DNA of 64,000 nt, from contig NZ_LVYD01000058.1 in assembly GCF_002077945.1 (NCBI RefSeq), forward strand, positions 434,001 to 498,000, given 5' to 3'. A program made the position numbers and the translations under genes. The notes beneath the pieces are model-generated. The model was given only the letters and a program-made list of their open reading frames with translations, had not been told where the DNA came from and made no database searches. The stretch is from Niastella vici. Lineage in GTDB: Bacteria > Bacteroidota > Bacteroidia > Chitinophagales > Chitinophagaceae. Below, in pieces: positions 9,585 through 18,780 of the stretch (position 1 is its first letter; each line of letters starts with the position of its first letter).

Positions 9585-9657
9585 TGGGGGTGGAAGGGTT
9601 CGAACCTCCGTTTTCGCCCCGCAAGGGCGATATTTTTCCAGTTAAATTACCTCCCCC
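9585..9657 (-). tRNA. tRNA-like gene, anticodon UGC (Ala-like), atypical cloverleaf
   Basis: Read on the minus strand from 9657, this folds as a cloverleaf of 73 nt. It has D-stem ATTT/AAAT with loop AACTGGAA, anticodon stem TCGCC/GGCGA with loop CTTGCGG (anticodon TGC), and T-arm GGAGG-TTCGAAC-CCTTC. The acceptor is GGGGGAGG against CCACCCCC with one A-A mismatch, which leaves the T-stem sharing a base pair (8+4 rather than 7+5). CCA is not encoded. The all-A/T D-stem and the acceptor geometry differ from a normal housekeeping tRNA-Ala, so this may be an accessory tRNA, an allo-tRNA-like molecule or a decaying copy. Confidence 0.5.
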
Positions 9658-9662
9658 ATCAA

Positions 9663-9736
9663 TGGCATGGGATAGGGTTCGAACCTATAACTCATATTTG
9701 CAGTATGTGTTTTTCCAGTTAAACTACCCACCTGCC
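9663..9736 (-). tRNA. tRNA-like gene, anticodon GCA (Cys-like), atypical cloverleaf
   Basis: It lies 5 bp upstream of the Ala-like gene in the same orientation. D-stem GTTT/AAAC carries the identical loop AACTGGAA. The anticodon loop CTGCAAA on a 4-bp stem CATA/TATG gives anticodon GCA. T-arm ATAGG-TTCGAAC-CCTAT is perfect. The acceptor pairs as GGCA and TGGG against CCCATGCC only if two G residues are bulged on the 5' side. Flanking AAT/ATT would extend the stem. CCA is not encoded. The shared D-arm shows that the two genes are related by duplication. A weakened anticodon stem and bulged acceptor make canonical function uncertain. Confidence 0.45.
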
Positions 9737-9848
9737 ATTGGAGCGCAAATGTAATAATTTCATTGCTTCCCCCACACTCATCACCCATTCTCCCGCGCTC
9801 CTGTACTTTTCTTTTCTGCCAAGCGAAAAATGTGATTATTTTACTTCA

Positions 9849-10913
9849 GTGAAAATAAATGCCCCGATATCGCTTTACTGGAAATGCCAGCTCGCCGGCT
9901 GGACCGTTGCCGGTTTATATTGGAGCTATACTGGCCTCGAAGGAAACCACGTGAGCTACCTGCAATTGTTGCTTGATTTTATCGGTGATGTGGCAGTGTG
10001 TATTTTGATCACGCATGCCTACCGCAATGTGGCCCTTAAATATAATTGGCAGCAGTTAAATCTGAGATCGCTGGTATTGCGAATAGTGCCCGGCGTTCTG
10101 ATCCTCGGTTTTCTTTTTATGGTATTGATCGCCATAAAACTTTACCTGGTGCGCATTCTTTTGAAGCCTGATTTCCCGGTTCGGTTCTTAACTTTTTTTG
10201 AAACCGCGCGATTAACGCTCTTTATAACAGGCATCAGGTTGATGTCTATCTGGATCCTGGCCTGGCATCTTTATCACTACGCGCAACGGGAAATAAACGC
10301 CGTAAAGGAGAATGCCCGGTTAACGATCATGACAAAAGAAGCGCAGCTGAATAATCTGTCGGCCCAGCTAAACCCGCATTTCTTTTTCAATTCACTGAAC
10401 ACGATAAAATTCCTGGTCGATGATAATCCCGGTTCGGCACGAAGGGCCATCGATCTGTTATCTGACCTGCTCCGGAATTCACTGTATAAAAAAGAAGATA
10501 AGCTGATCACCCTGCAACAGGAAATTGACCTCGTAAAAGATTACCTGGAACTGGAAAAGCTCCGGTTTGAGGAACGGTTGCAAACAACCATTCAGGTAGA
10601 TGAAAAGCTGTTCAATCTAAGGTTACCGCCCCTGTGTATTCAAACCCTGGTTGAAAACGCCATCAAACATGGAATAGATAAAAGGATAGCAGGTGGCTTC
10701 ATAAAAGTGTCAGTAGAAAGAGAAAACGATCTTATAACCATCAGTGTTCAAAATTCAGGGAAACTACAGGCAATAGGATCGCAAGAAGGATTAGGATTAA
10801 AAAATCTACGCGAAAGATTACAGCTGCAATACAATGGGAAAGCAATGTTGAGCATGAAAGAAGTTGACGATCAAACTGTAATTGTATCCATTTTAATTCC
10901 CTCGTATGAATAA
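9849..10913 (+). CDS. LytS/YehU-type sensor histidine kinase
   Basis: About 354 residues from a GTG at 9849. The frame is open upstream to a TTG at 9738, but that stretch has no membrane segment and would begin against the tRNA-like gene, so the GTG just before the first membrane helix is preferred. Four hydrophobic helices (about residues 8-140) are followed by a coiled linker and the His_kinase core (LNPHFFFNSLNTIKF, where the His is phosphorylated). A degenerate HATPase follows (LVENAIKHGI N-box, GLGLKNLRERL). It pairs with the LytTR response regulator whose ATG overlaps this gene's end by 8 bp, indicating translational coupling. Confidence 0.85.
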   Translation: MKINAPISLYWKCQLAGWTVAGLYWSYTGLEGNHVSYLQLLLDFIGDVAVCILITHAYRNVALKYNWQQLNLRSLVLRIVPGVLILGFLFMVLIAIKLYLVRILLKPDFPVRFLTFFETARLTLFITGIRLMSIWILAWHLYHYAQREINAVKENARLTIMTKEAQLNNLSAQLNPHFFFNSLNTIKFLVDDNPGSARRAIDLLSDLLRNSLYKKEDKLITLQQEIDLVKDYLELEKLRFEERLQTTIQVDEKLFNLRLPPLCIQTLVENAIKHGIDKRIAGGFIKVSVERENDLITISVQNSGKLQAIGSQEGLGLKNLRERLQLQYNGKAMLSMKEVDDQTVIVSILIPSYE

Positions 10914-11607
10914 GATCCGCACCATAATAATTGACGATGAACGGTCGTCGCGCGAAGAGCTAAAGCGAGCGTTGAAAAAATATGTGGATATAGAAGTGAT
11001 CGGCGAAGCGCAACATGCAACGGAGGCCAAAGAACAGATTGAAGCAAAACACCCTGATCTCATCTTCCTGGATATCCATATGCCCGAACAATCGGGTTTT
11101 GAGCTGTTGGAATCGCTCGATGTGGTACCAGCGGTGATCTTCACCACTGCATTTGACCAGTATGCGGTGCAGGCATTTGAAATAAATGCACTCGATTACC
11201 TGATGAAACCGATCAGGGAAGAACGTTTTGATAAAGCCATAGAAAGAATACGGACTAAACAGGCAGATCCGCCACAACAGCTATTCATTAAGGATGGTGA
11301 GAAATGTTTTTTTGTGAAGTTGCAATCAATCTCTCTTATAGAATCGCTTGGCAATTATTCGCGGTTGTATTTCGAAGGAAAAAAAGCCATGCTGAAACGC
11401 TCGCTCAGCAAATGGGAAGAATTATTGGACGCTGCCATCTTTTTCAGGATCAACAGAACGCAGCTCATAAACATCCATCATATTCGCGAGGTACAATCCA
11501 GCGAAACCGGCCGGTTCAAAATCAATTTAACAACCGGCGAATGGCTGGAAGTCTCAGACCGTCAATCGGTGAAATTCAGGAACCTGAATAGTAATAAGCC
11601 CAAATAA
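10906..11607 (+). CDS. LytTR-family response regulator
   Basis: A 233-residue protein. The receiver domain (about 5-120) has acidic D10/D11, phospho-acceptor D56 in FLDIHMP, and the conserved Lys in YLMKPI. The LytTR DNA-binding domain (about 135-230) contains SLIESLGNYSRLY and FFRINRTQLINIHHI. It is the partner of the overlapping LytS-like kinase. LytTR regulators bind direct repeats upstream of targets. The next gene, an exported CocE-like hydrolase 18 bp downstream, may be in the same operon or regulon. Confidence 0.9.
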   Translation: MNKIRTIIIDDERSSREELKRALKKYVDIEVIGEAQHATEAKEQIEAKHPDLIFLDIHMPEQSGFELLESLDVVPAVIFTTAFDQYAVQAFEINALDYLMKPIREERFDKAIERIRTKQADPPQQLFIKDGEKCFFVKLQSISLIESLGNYSRLYFEGKKAMLKRSLSKWEELLDAAIFFRINRTQLINIHHIREVQSSETGRFKINLTTGEWLEVSDRQSVKFRNLNSNKPK

Positions 11608-11625
11608 CATTTTACACATATAGCC

Positions 11626-13347
11626 ATGAAAATATCTTTCACCATGCTACTGGTGTGCATGCACCTTTTTGTGTGCACATCAGCCCAACAGGATACCAGT
11701 CGCTACCTCATTGACACCAGCGTACTCATACAAACAAAGGATGGCGCCACCCTTTCTGCCATTGTTGTAAGAGATAAAGCGGTAACAACCCCGCAGCCCG
11801 CTGCTTTATTTTTCTCTATTTATGCGAATGAGCAATACAGCCTGAATGAAGCCATGCAATCTGCCGCGCATGGCTATGTGGGCGTGGCAGCCGATGCCCG
11901 CGGTAAACGGCTTGGTTTGGATTCAATAGCTCCCTACGAAGTGGAAGCAAAAGATGTAACGGCAGTAATTGACTGGATAAGCAAACAACCCTGGTGCAAT
12001 GGTAAAGTAGGTATGTATGGGGGCAGCTATGCTGGTTTTGCGCAATGGGCGGCCACCAAATATATGCATCCGGCCCTGAAAACTATTGTGCCTTATGTGG
12101 CCGCCATCCCTGGGTTGGGGCTGCCAATGGAAAACAACGTATTTTTAAATGCCAATTATGGCTGGGCATTTTATGTTACCAGTAATAAATACCTCGACAA
12201 TACAACCTATAATGACCGGCAACGCTGGCGTTCCCTACAAATCAATTGGTATGAAAGCGGCGTCCCTTATCGAAAAATTGACAGCATCGACGGCACGCCC
12301 AACAATTGGTTACAACGTTGGCTACAACATCCGGCTTATGATGAGTATTGGCAGCAAATGGTGCCGTACAAACAGGAGTACGCCAGAATAAATATTCCCG
12401 TTCTCTCCATTACGGGTTACTATGATGACGGACAAATATCTGCCATACATTATCTCAAAGAACATTATAAATACAATAAGGCGGCGAACCATTATTTGAT
12501 CATTGGTCCGTACGATCATTTTGGCGCACAACGTGGGGGCGTACCCGTACTGAGGGATTATGCAGTTGATTCAATAGCGCTGATCAATACCAGGGAAATA
12601 ACTTACCAGTGGCTTGATTATATCTTGAAACACGGAAAAAAGCCGGCGCTGTTACAGGATAAAATAAACTTTGAAGTAATGGGCGCCAATGAATGGAAAC
12701 ACGCGCCCTCACTGGAAAAAATGCATAACGAACTGCTGACGCTTTATCTTACTGATCTAAGGTCAGGCAACCATTACCAGCTTTCTTCAAAAAAACCGGC
12801 CAGGCAGGGGTATCTTCAGCAACAGGTAAATTTTGCCGACCGCAACACTACCAACAACAACGAGTATTATCCTTTCCCCATCATTGTGCCCGAGCTGGCC
12901 GACACCACTGGATTATATTTCATCACTGAACCATTCAGTAAACCCTTTTCCATCAATGGCGCCTTTTGGGGTGAATTGAAAGCAAGCATCAATAAAATGG
13001 ATATGGATATTGGCGTGTCGTTATATGAAATAATGCCCAATGGCAACTATTTCCATTTGTCCTATTTTTTAGGCCGGGCCAGTTATGCAAATGACATGAG
13101 TAAAAGAATTTTATTGACCCCGGGAAAAATAACAGCGATCCCTTTCAACAGAACACGCATGGTAAGCAGGCAAATAAGCAGGGGCAGCCGCCTGCTGGTT
13201 GTTTTGAATATCAATAAAAATCCACAGGCCCAGATCAACTACGGTACAGGACAAGAGGTAAACAATGAAAGCATCTCCGATGCAAAAGAGCTCCTTCAGA
13301 TCAAATGGTACAATAACAGTTATATAAAAATTCCTGTATGGAGGTAA
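11626..13347 (+). CDS. Exported CocE/NonD-family hydrolase (X-Pro dipeptidyl-peptidase S15-like)
   Basis: A 573-residue protein with a signal peptide (about 1-20, ending TSAQ). The alpha/beta hydrolase core has the nucleophile S134 in GGSYAGFAQW, a likely acid in TGYYDDGQ and the His in GPYDHFG. The C-terminal 200 residues form the beta jelly-roll typical of CocE/NonD and S15 enzymes (FSKPFSINGAFWGELKAS, RLLVVLNINKNP). Such enzymes hydrolyse acyl esters, beta-lactam-like substrates or N-terminal X-Pro dipeptides. The substrate here is unknown. It follows the LytS/LytTR pair closely. Confidence 0.82.
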   Translation: MKISFTMLLVCMHLFVCTSAQQDTSRYLIDTSVLIQTKDGATLSAIVVRDKAVTTPQPAALFFSIYANEQYSLNEAMQSAAHGYVGVAADARGKRLGLDSIAPYEVEAKDVTAVIDWISKQPWCNGKVGMYGGSYAGFAQWAATKYMHPALKTIVPYVAAIPGLGLPMENNVFLNANYGWAFYVTSNKYLDNTTYNDRQRWRSLQINWYESGVPYRKIDSIDGTPNNWLQRWLQHPAYDEYWQQMVPYKQEYARINIPVLSITGYYDDGQISAIHYLKEHYKYNKAANHYLIIGPYDHFGAQRGGVPVLRDYAVDSIALINTREITYQWLDYILKHGKKPALLQDKINFEVMGANEWKHAPSLEKMHNELLTLYLTDLRSGNHYQLSSKKPARQGYLQQQVNFADRNTTNNNEYYPFPIIVPELADTTGLYFITEPFSKPFSINGAFWGELKASINKMDMDIGVSLYEIMPNGNYFHLSYFLGRASYANDMSKRILLTPGKITAIPFNRTRMVSRQISRGSRLLVVLNINKNPQAQINYGTGQEVNNESISDAKELLQIKWYNNSYIKIPVWR

Positions 13348-13449
13348 AACTATAGTCTTTTTAAAGCCCCTACAAATTGGGGAAACTCTTCGTTCCCTTT
13401 TTTATGCCAGGAACTATTGTTCTCTTCCAAACGATTTTTCCTGACGTGA

Positions 13450-14373
13450 TCAAATATCTGGCCCCAGCTTATTTTGATCTCGGCATTGGGTGTCTATTGG
13501 GTGGAACCCAAAGCGGTCGATCCGAACCCCTTTTGAAATTTCTTCAGGTGTTATATGAACAATGGAGGGCAAACCGTTCCAGAAAGCTTTTTTACCATAA
13601 TGAGAATCCATATAACGGGCTTCTTTGAAATTCATGAAATGAAAGTAAATATATTCCTCTACGTTGTCTCCATCAGCAGTTATCTTTCCATTCTTCCAAT
13701 ACCAGGTTTGAGGGTGGTTAATTGTTCCATCCCTCCATATGGTAGGAGTCAAAGGCGTTGTATATTGTTCTAAAAAGTATAACTTCTTATGATATCTCCT
13801 TCCAAATAAATTAGGCTTGACAATGGATAATTCCCTTGGTTTAAACACCTGAGTAAAAATATCTTCATCAAAGCGCTGATTGGTGGGCTCTTCTAAAAAT
13901 TTCTTCCAGTTTTTAATTTGTTTAAACGCGGCTCTGAGCCAGGACTTATTCCTGATTAATGAAAGGTGACCAGAAAGGCACCATTCATGAGTACTTATTA
14001 TGTTATTTTCTAAAACGGCATCCGTATAAAACTTTCTAATATCACCATAGATCAGATCTATATCTCCATAGCCGAAAAAGTCGTACCCTTTAATTTCTTC
14101 AGCATATAGGTAGCCGGTCGCTGGCTTCATATCAGTAAGTTTATACCATTCCTGTGGCGTGAATTTGATGTTTAGGGTTTCACTTACATACTTAATATAG
14201 TTCTCCTTGGAAGTGAATTTAAACTTGACATTTGGAACATTAAAACCTTCAAAAGGGCAATCTGTATGAAAAAGCCAATCAATTGTAGGATTATGTCTAC
14301 AACTTTCAAGAAATATTGGAAACCAGGGCGGCCACTTGCCAAAGTAATCTATAATGATTATAATCGATTTCAT
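13450..14373 (-). CDS. DUF6625-like glycosyltransferase-type protein (distal gene of RiPP cluster)
   Basis: A 307-residue protein beginning IIIIIDYFGKWPPWFPIFLESC, then YGDIDLIYGDI, a DxD-containing strand (GYGDIDLIYG) as in nucleotide-sugar-dependent GT-A enzymes. It is clearly paralogous to the protein at 18777-19619: same YFGKxPxW start, KGYDFxGxGDIDxIxGxIR block and KPAxGYxxxxxxKGYDF. I associate this pattern with the DUF6625 family, whose members sit among glycosyltransferases. No signal peptide or membrane helix, so it is likely cytosolic. It is the last gene of a tightly spaced minus-strand operon. A role in sugar transfer to the peptide product is inference. Confidence 0.7.
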   Translation of the reverse strand: MKSIIIIIDYFGKWPPWFPIFLESCRHNPTIDWLFHTDCPFEGFNVPNVKFKFTSKENYIKYVSETLNIKFTPQEWYKLTDMKPATGYLYAEEIKGYDFFGYGDIDLIYGDIRKFYTDAVLENNIISTHEWCLSGHLSLIRNKSWLRAAFKQIKNWKKFLEEPTNQRFDEDIFTQVFKPRELSIVKPNLFGRRYHKKLYFLEQYTTPLTPTIWRDGTINHPQTWYWKNGKITADGDNVEEYIYFHFMNFKEARYMDSHYGKKAFWNGLPSIVHITPEEISKGVRIDRFGFHPIDTQCRDQNKLGPDI

Positions 14374-14388
14374 CGGTGTGTTTTTTAT

Positions 14389-15345
14389 TTAGCCGAAAAT
14401 TTCTTCTCTTAGTAATTCTCCAATAAAAGTTTTAGCGGGTAAATTAAATAATAGCTCAAGATAAATATATGAGTATTCGTTCATGATTGTAAACAGGACA
14501 GATGATACATCTTTGAATTCTAGTTGTGTTACATCAGTTCTCTGAACCTGATCTTTTTTTATAAAGTTTGAAAACTCTATTTCATCAGAGCCATTGAAAT
14601 ACCCAATATTTTTCCCGATGAATAATCGAAATGGTTTAAAAAACCAATAATGAATAATATATTGCTCAGCAGCCCTGATTTTATTATTTCTTTGAAAAAA
14701 ATAGCTAAATGCCAGTTGTTCAATCAACTTAGAATCCCAGGTGGGTTTCTTTGGCCATTCGTTATCATTTGAAATTTGCTCAATTAAATTAATAATTTCG
14801 TCAACAATTGGCCAATTGCTATAGTTTACTCCCACAACTCCGGAATTCCACATGTACGCTTGAGTTGAAATTGCATAAGAAGTACCATCCAAAGAATTAA
14901 ATCTATGCGTTTTTAAATAATTACATATCTCAGTTTTTTGCAAAAATTTTTCTTCTCTGACATGCATTTGCAGGTGGCCTTGTTCTATGCTTTGAAACAA
15001 TGGCAAAGGATCCTTAACAAAAAAAGTATCAGTGTCAACAAAGAGCGCGTTTGTTCTATAATGAGAAAAAAAATCCTTCAAAATCCATGCTTTTAGAGTC
15101 AGAAAAAAATTATTACTTCTCTTAAGCCATGTTTCATATTCAGATTTATCTAATACTCTAAATGTAATTTTAAAATGTGCCACGATGGGGGGTACCTGGA
15201 ACTCTATATTTGTATAAACTATTATTTCAATTTCATCTCTCAACCCCTGGGAAATTACTTTATCCAGGGATAAAAGAGAATACACAAACTCGTTTTGAAT
15301 TTTAGTGCTATCAAAAACTAAATATAAGATATACTGCTTCATCAT
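14389..15345 (-). CDS. GT-A fold glycosyltransferase (GT8-like)
   Basis: About 317 residues. The frame stays open back to 15384, which would overlap the upstream gene by 38 bp. The twin Met codons at 15345/15342 fall right after that gene's stop and directly precede the first beta strand (KQYILYLVFDS), so 15345 is preferred. A DxD motif lies in LFVDTDTFFVKDP and a WNSGVVGV strand matches the acceptor side of GT-A enzymes. HYWFFK near residue 240 supplies a conserved-looking His. Gaps to the neighbours are 1 and 15 bp. Likely transfers an activated hexose. The acceptor may be the cluster's peptides or their glycan. Confidence 0.7.
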   Translation of the reverse strand: MMKQYILYLVFDSTKIQNEFVYSLLSLDKVISQGLRDEIEIIVYTNIEFQVPPIVAHFKITFRVLDKSEYETWLKRSNNFFLTLKAWILKDFFSHYRTNALFVDTDTFFVKDPLPLFQSIEQGHLQMHVREEKFLQKTEICNYLKTHRFNSLDGTSYAISTQAYMWNSGVVGVNYSNWPIVDEIINLIEQISNDNEWPKKPTWDSKLIEQLAFSYFFQRNNKIRAAEQYIIHYWFFKPFRLFIGKNIGYFNGSDEIEFSNFIKKDQVQRTDVTQLEFKDVSSVLFTIMNEYSYIYLELLFNLPAKTFIGELLREEIFG

Positions 15346-15346
15346 A

Positions 15347-16582
15347 TTAACGTAGATATTTCTCAATAAACCTGTATCCTTCATTTGATTCTTCCTTTTC
15401 CCTGAAGATCGCTTTCATTTTTTTCACATTTCTTCTGATTACATCATTGGTCATCACATTCATAATATTTGCTTTTAACTGATCTTCTGAAACAGACGCA
15501 AAATCGTCTTGCACGCCTAAACCATGATGCTTAACTAACATCGCATTTCTGGGCTGGTCATACATACCGGGGTACACGATCATCGGAACGCCGAAATAAA
15601 TACATTCTTTCACAGAGCCCAACCCACCATGAATTATGGCTAAGGATGAAAGCTGAAGTATGTCGATCTGGTCAACCCAATTGTATACCTGAACGTTTGA
15701 AGGCAGCGGTTTAAACGATTCTAAATCAAATCCTTCGCCGGTTGAAATAACCAACTGAGTGTCGCACAAACCAGGGTCCCTCATTACTTTGATCAGGCAT
15801 TGATAAAACTTAAAACTATTTTGGAAAATTCTTGCAGTTTGAGAGCCTAAAGAAGCAAAGATTATTTTGTTGTTGGGCTTGCCTTTTGAAAACGAACGAC
15901 GATTGGAACCGGTACGAATGGAAGGTCCCAAATGAATTCTATTTGATTTATTAAAGTGGGGGTTATAATCAAGCTCTTTGGGACATGCCACTAATTCAAC
16001 AAAGTTGTTTAACGGCCGTAAAAATTTCTTAAGCCTCGCTCTTGTTATTATATGTTTGGGATTTATAATTTCATTACTGAGGCCCGATGTTCTGTTCCAG
16101 ATAGGGGCATGGTAAAGCAGGCTTGCGATTACAGGCATAGGGAGATACCGCATATTATTATAACCTTCATGCTGCGGATCAATATCAGAAAGTAAATACG
16201 GAGTAAAAATTATGGGCTGTATTTTAAATCTATAATAGATCAGCAACGCCTCTAAACTTAAAAATGTGTTTACAATTAAAAGATCAGGTTTAACCTTTTT
16301 AAGAATATTGCCAAAATGAGGATCCAGCGCATGGCAATATGTAAGTTTGGAACTTACTCTGTTTTGGATTTGGTCCAACTTGAAATTTTCTCTACTTCCT
16401 TTTGGGTATTCGTTTTCACAAATACTGTGAAAGATAAAGCCCCGTGAAATAATATATTTCTCATTATCAACAACACTGACATAGTGAATACTGTGTCCTC
16501 TCTCAGCAAGAAAAGTAGCAAGTCCGAATGTTGGGAAAATGTGCCCTTCCTCATAATCTACAAGAAAAAGAATTACTGCCAT
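15347..16582 (-). CDS. GT1-family glycosyltransferase (MGT/UGT-like)
   Basis: A 411-residue GT-B enzyme. The N-terminal domain opens FLVDYEEGHIFPTFGLATFLAERGH, the usual acceptor-domain start of antibiotic and macrolide glycosyltransferases, with an acid/base His in GHIFP. The C-terminal domain has VYNWVDQIDILQLSSLAIIHGG and GVPMIVYPGMYDQPRNA, the UDP-sugar-binding signature of family GT1. Such enzymes glycosylate small molecules or natural products in the cytosol. The location in a RiPP-like operon, 15 bp from a LanB-like gene, suggests a tailoring role. Confidence 0.82.
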   Translation of the reverse strand: MAVILFLVDYEEGHIFPTFGLATFLAERGHSIHYVSVVDNEKYIISRGFIFHSICENEYPKGSRENFKLDQIQNRVSSKLTYCHALDPHFGNILKKVKPDLLIVNTFLSLEALLIYYRFKIQPIIFTPYLLSDIDPQHEGYNNMRYLPMPVIASLLYHAPIWNRTSGLSNEIINPKHIITRARLKKFLRPLNNFVELVACPKELDYNPHFNKSNRIHLGPSIRTGSNRRSFSKGKPNNKIIFASLGSQTARIFQNSFKFYQCLIKVMRDPGLCDTQLVISTGEGFDLESFKPLPSNVQVYNWVDQIDILQLSSLAIIHGGLGSVKECIYFGVPMIVYPGMYDQPRNAMLVKHHGLGVQDDFASVSEDQLKANIMNVMTNDVIRRNVKKMKAIFREKEESNEGYRFIEKYLR

Positions 16583-16597
16583 AAGTTAGTAAGGATA

Positions 16598-17437
16598 TTA
16601 TGTCCTTTGTTTATTTACGGAAATCTGTTTGCTTAAGTGTTGCAACATATTAAGGCATATATAAAATTTAAAATCTGAGATTCCCAAATGACGATTGATC
16701 AAATTCAATAAGGCGATCCTGGCATCGGCAATATCTCTCCTTGCATGGAAAAAATCTAGGCAAACCTCTTCCCATTTTGTTAACCAGTTCAATTTTCTAT
16801 GGATCGGATTTTTATTCACCTGACCATAGATCTCATACAAGATTGATTTGTTAGAAAGAAATAGCGCTTTCACTTCTTTTTCAGATAAGAGATCATTAAA
16901 TTTTAAAGAGCTAACATCTAAATAGTTTTTAATCCAAACCTCTTTATCGAGAACAAACTCCTCAGTACTTTGTACGCTTGTCTTAAGTACAGTAAGTTGC
17001 AAATAGATCAGTAAGGTAAATAAACTACTATCATCGACTTCTTCACGGCAAAACCTTTCTAATATTATGGTTGACAAACATGCTCTTGCATTTTTAAACT
17101 CATCGTCTGTTATTCCTTTAATATACTTGTTGTTTACAATTTCGAAATAATAGGTATTGTTTGGAGTATTTAAAAAATCTGTTACCCTAGAAGTGGAAGG
17201 AAGCCTTGTCAGGAAGTCATTTATAGTAGGCGAGATTTGTTGTTGAATGGCCCTGGAATTAAATTCTGATTCCAATACCAATGTTATGCAATTAGAATAA
17301 TGGTTACTTATGAAAATATAAAAATTCAAGGGGCTGAAGTCAGACTTGAGATCTTTGATTGTCCTATCAACATACCTTGAAAGCAGTAATTTCCATTTAG
17401 ACCGCTCGTAAAAGATGCTAATTTTTAGTTGCTGCAT
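16598..17437 (-). CDS. Stand-alone LanB C-terminal (elimination-domain-like) / thiopeptide-type RiPP protein
   Basis: A 279-residue protein. Its start (ISIFYERSKWKLLLSRYVDRTI), a central YYFEIVNNKYIKGITDDEF block and its end (ALLNLINRHLGISD, then LQHLSKQI) fit the order of features in the SpaB_C/thiopeptide-type biosynthesis family: W-x-x-x-x-L opening, E-x-x-Y-G-x block, and closing LxHMxxNRLxG. In class I lanthipeptide dehydratases this domain eliminates glutamate from activated Ser/Thr; in thiopeptides, relatives perform cyclisation. No large glutamylating LanB domain is visible in the window. It lies 5 bp from the HlyD gene. The match is by motif order, not by alignment. Confidence 0.55.
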   Translation of the reverse strand: MQQLKISIFYERSKWKLLLSRYVDRTIKDLKSDFSPLNFYIFISNHYSNCITLVLESEFNSRAIQQQISPTINDFLTRLPSTSRVTDFLNTPNNTYYFEIVNNKYIKGITDDEFKNARACLSTIILERFCREEVDDSSLFTLLIYLQLTVLKTSVQSTEEFVLDKEVWIKNYLDVSSLKFNDLLSEKEVKALFLSNKSILYEIYGQVNKNPIHRKLNWLTKWEEVCLDFFHARRDIADARIALLNLINRHLGISDFKFYICLNMLQHLSKQISVNKQRT

Positions 17438-17442
17438 TGGAA

Positions 17443-18780
17443 TTACCTTTTTATCTGTTTAACAAGGCCATAATAAAATCTTTCCAATAACCTTAAATCT
17501 TTGGTAATAATTTCAGCTTGTGCGGTTAAGCCATCTCTATACTGAACCTGTTTATTATATGTTGTAGTTAAACCATTAGAGAAATTAATTCTTGCCAGGT
17601 AACCGCTATCGGTTGGAATATGTGAGATAAAGTCAACTTTACCACTTACATAGCCATATTCCTGGTATGGGTATGAATTGAATTTGAGTAATACCTTTTG
17701 ATCTGTGGCAACTTTTCCAAAATTAGTTTGCGGAATAAATAGCTGTGCAAAATATTCCGAGTTTTCAGGATTGATATAACAAACTGTTTGCCCGATTTGT
17801 AATTGTTGGTTTTCCTGTATAAAACTTGCAAAAGAAATTTTTCCGTCAATAGGGGCTATTAATAAATATTTTTTCTTCCAGTCATCCAACTGGCTTTTAA
17901 AAGTATTGAGTGCCTGCTGAAAGATATCTTTTTGTTGAGCAATGGTATTTTCCAGTTCATCAATTTCTTTATATTTATCGTTTTGCTGGCTTTGATTGTT
18001 GATGATTGTAGCATCTATTTGTGGTAAGGTTAGTTTTTTATTAATTAATTTACTTTGTTCAGCCCTGAAATCAAATTCAGAAATTACTTTTTCTTTATTA
18101 AGGCTTTCATTGGCCTCATAGGTTTTTTGAGTAATGCCCAGGTCTTGTTGCTGCAATACCTTTTGCTCTTCTAATTTAGCAGCTAATTTTTTAAGATTGC
18201 TAATATCCTTAAACAACATTGATTTTTTTCTGAGATAAAATCCGTCTGATAAATAGTTTCTAAAACTTAAATAAGCATATGTGAGGGTTTGATAAGTTTG
18301 TTGCAGTTCTCCTAATTGTGAATAGTTATTATTAAAAACAGATGATAGTTTCTCAGTTGAATTATTGGTCAATAATTCCTGTGTGTTAGCAATATTAGCA
18401 TCCAATTTAAATACTTCATTATAATTAGCCGTAGATTCCATAAATCCTAAAATAGCTCCCTGCTTTACCTTTTCATTCTCTTTTACTTTTAACCTGATTA
18501 ATTTTCCGGTTGTTAAACTGATCACCTGCTTGGGTGCGTTAATAGAAGTGAGTTTCGCGGGTGTTTCTATAATGTCAGGGTATTTAATAAACCAACAAAC
18601 ACCTGCAAGGATAAATAATAGAATTAAAAATAAGATCGTACCCCAACGAACAAGGAATGGTGGTTTACTGGAAATAATATCTTCGACTTCATTGCCATGT
18701 TCAGCAAATGTATTTTTCGTTATGGATACATTTGCTGACTTAGTCATCGGCTGTTCATTAATTATGATATTATCATTCAT
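17443..18780 (-). CDS. HlyD-family periplasmic adaptor of the peptide exporter
   Basis: A 445-residue protein. A cytosolic N-terminus is followed by one membrane helix (about 47-67, TILFLILLFILAGVCWF). Next come a biotinyl-lipoyl half (GKLIRLKVKENEKVKQG), a long alpha-helical hairpin (about 125-300), the second lipoyl half (LIAPIDGKISF) and a beta-barrel domain. This is the membrane-fusion protein that pairs with C39-peptidase ABC exporters such as the one at 19797-21998. Its ATG overlaps the stop of the upstream glycosyltransferase-like gene by 4 bp. Confidence 0.9.
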   Translation of the reverse strand: MNDNIIINEQPMTKSANVSITKNTFAEHGNEVEDIISSKPPFLVRWGTILFLILLFILAGVCWFIKYPDIIETPAKLTSINAPKQVISLTTGKLIRLKVKENEKVKQGAILGFMESTANYNEVFKLDANIANTQELLTNNSTEKLSSVFNNNYSQLGELQQTYQTLTYAYLSFRNYLSDGFYLRKKSMLFKDISNLKKLAAKLEEQKVLQQQDLGITQKTYEANESLNKEKVISEFDFRAEQSKLINKKLTLPQIDATIINNQSQQNDKYKEIDELENTIAQQKDIFQQALNTFKSQLDDWKKKYLLIAPIDGKISFASFIQENQQLQIGQTVCYINPENSEYFAQLFIPQTNFGKVATDQKVLLKFNSYPYQEYGYVSGKVDFISHIPTDSGYLARINFSNGLTTTYNKQVQYRDGLTAQAEIITKDLRLLERFYYGLVKQIKR

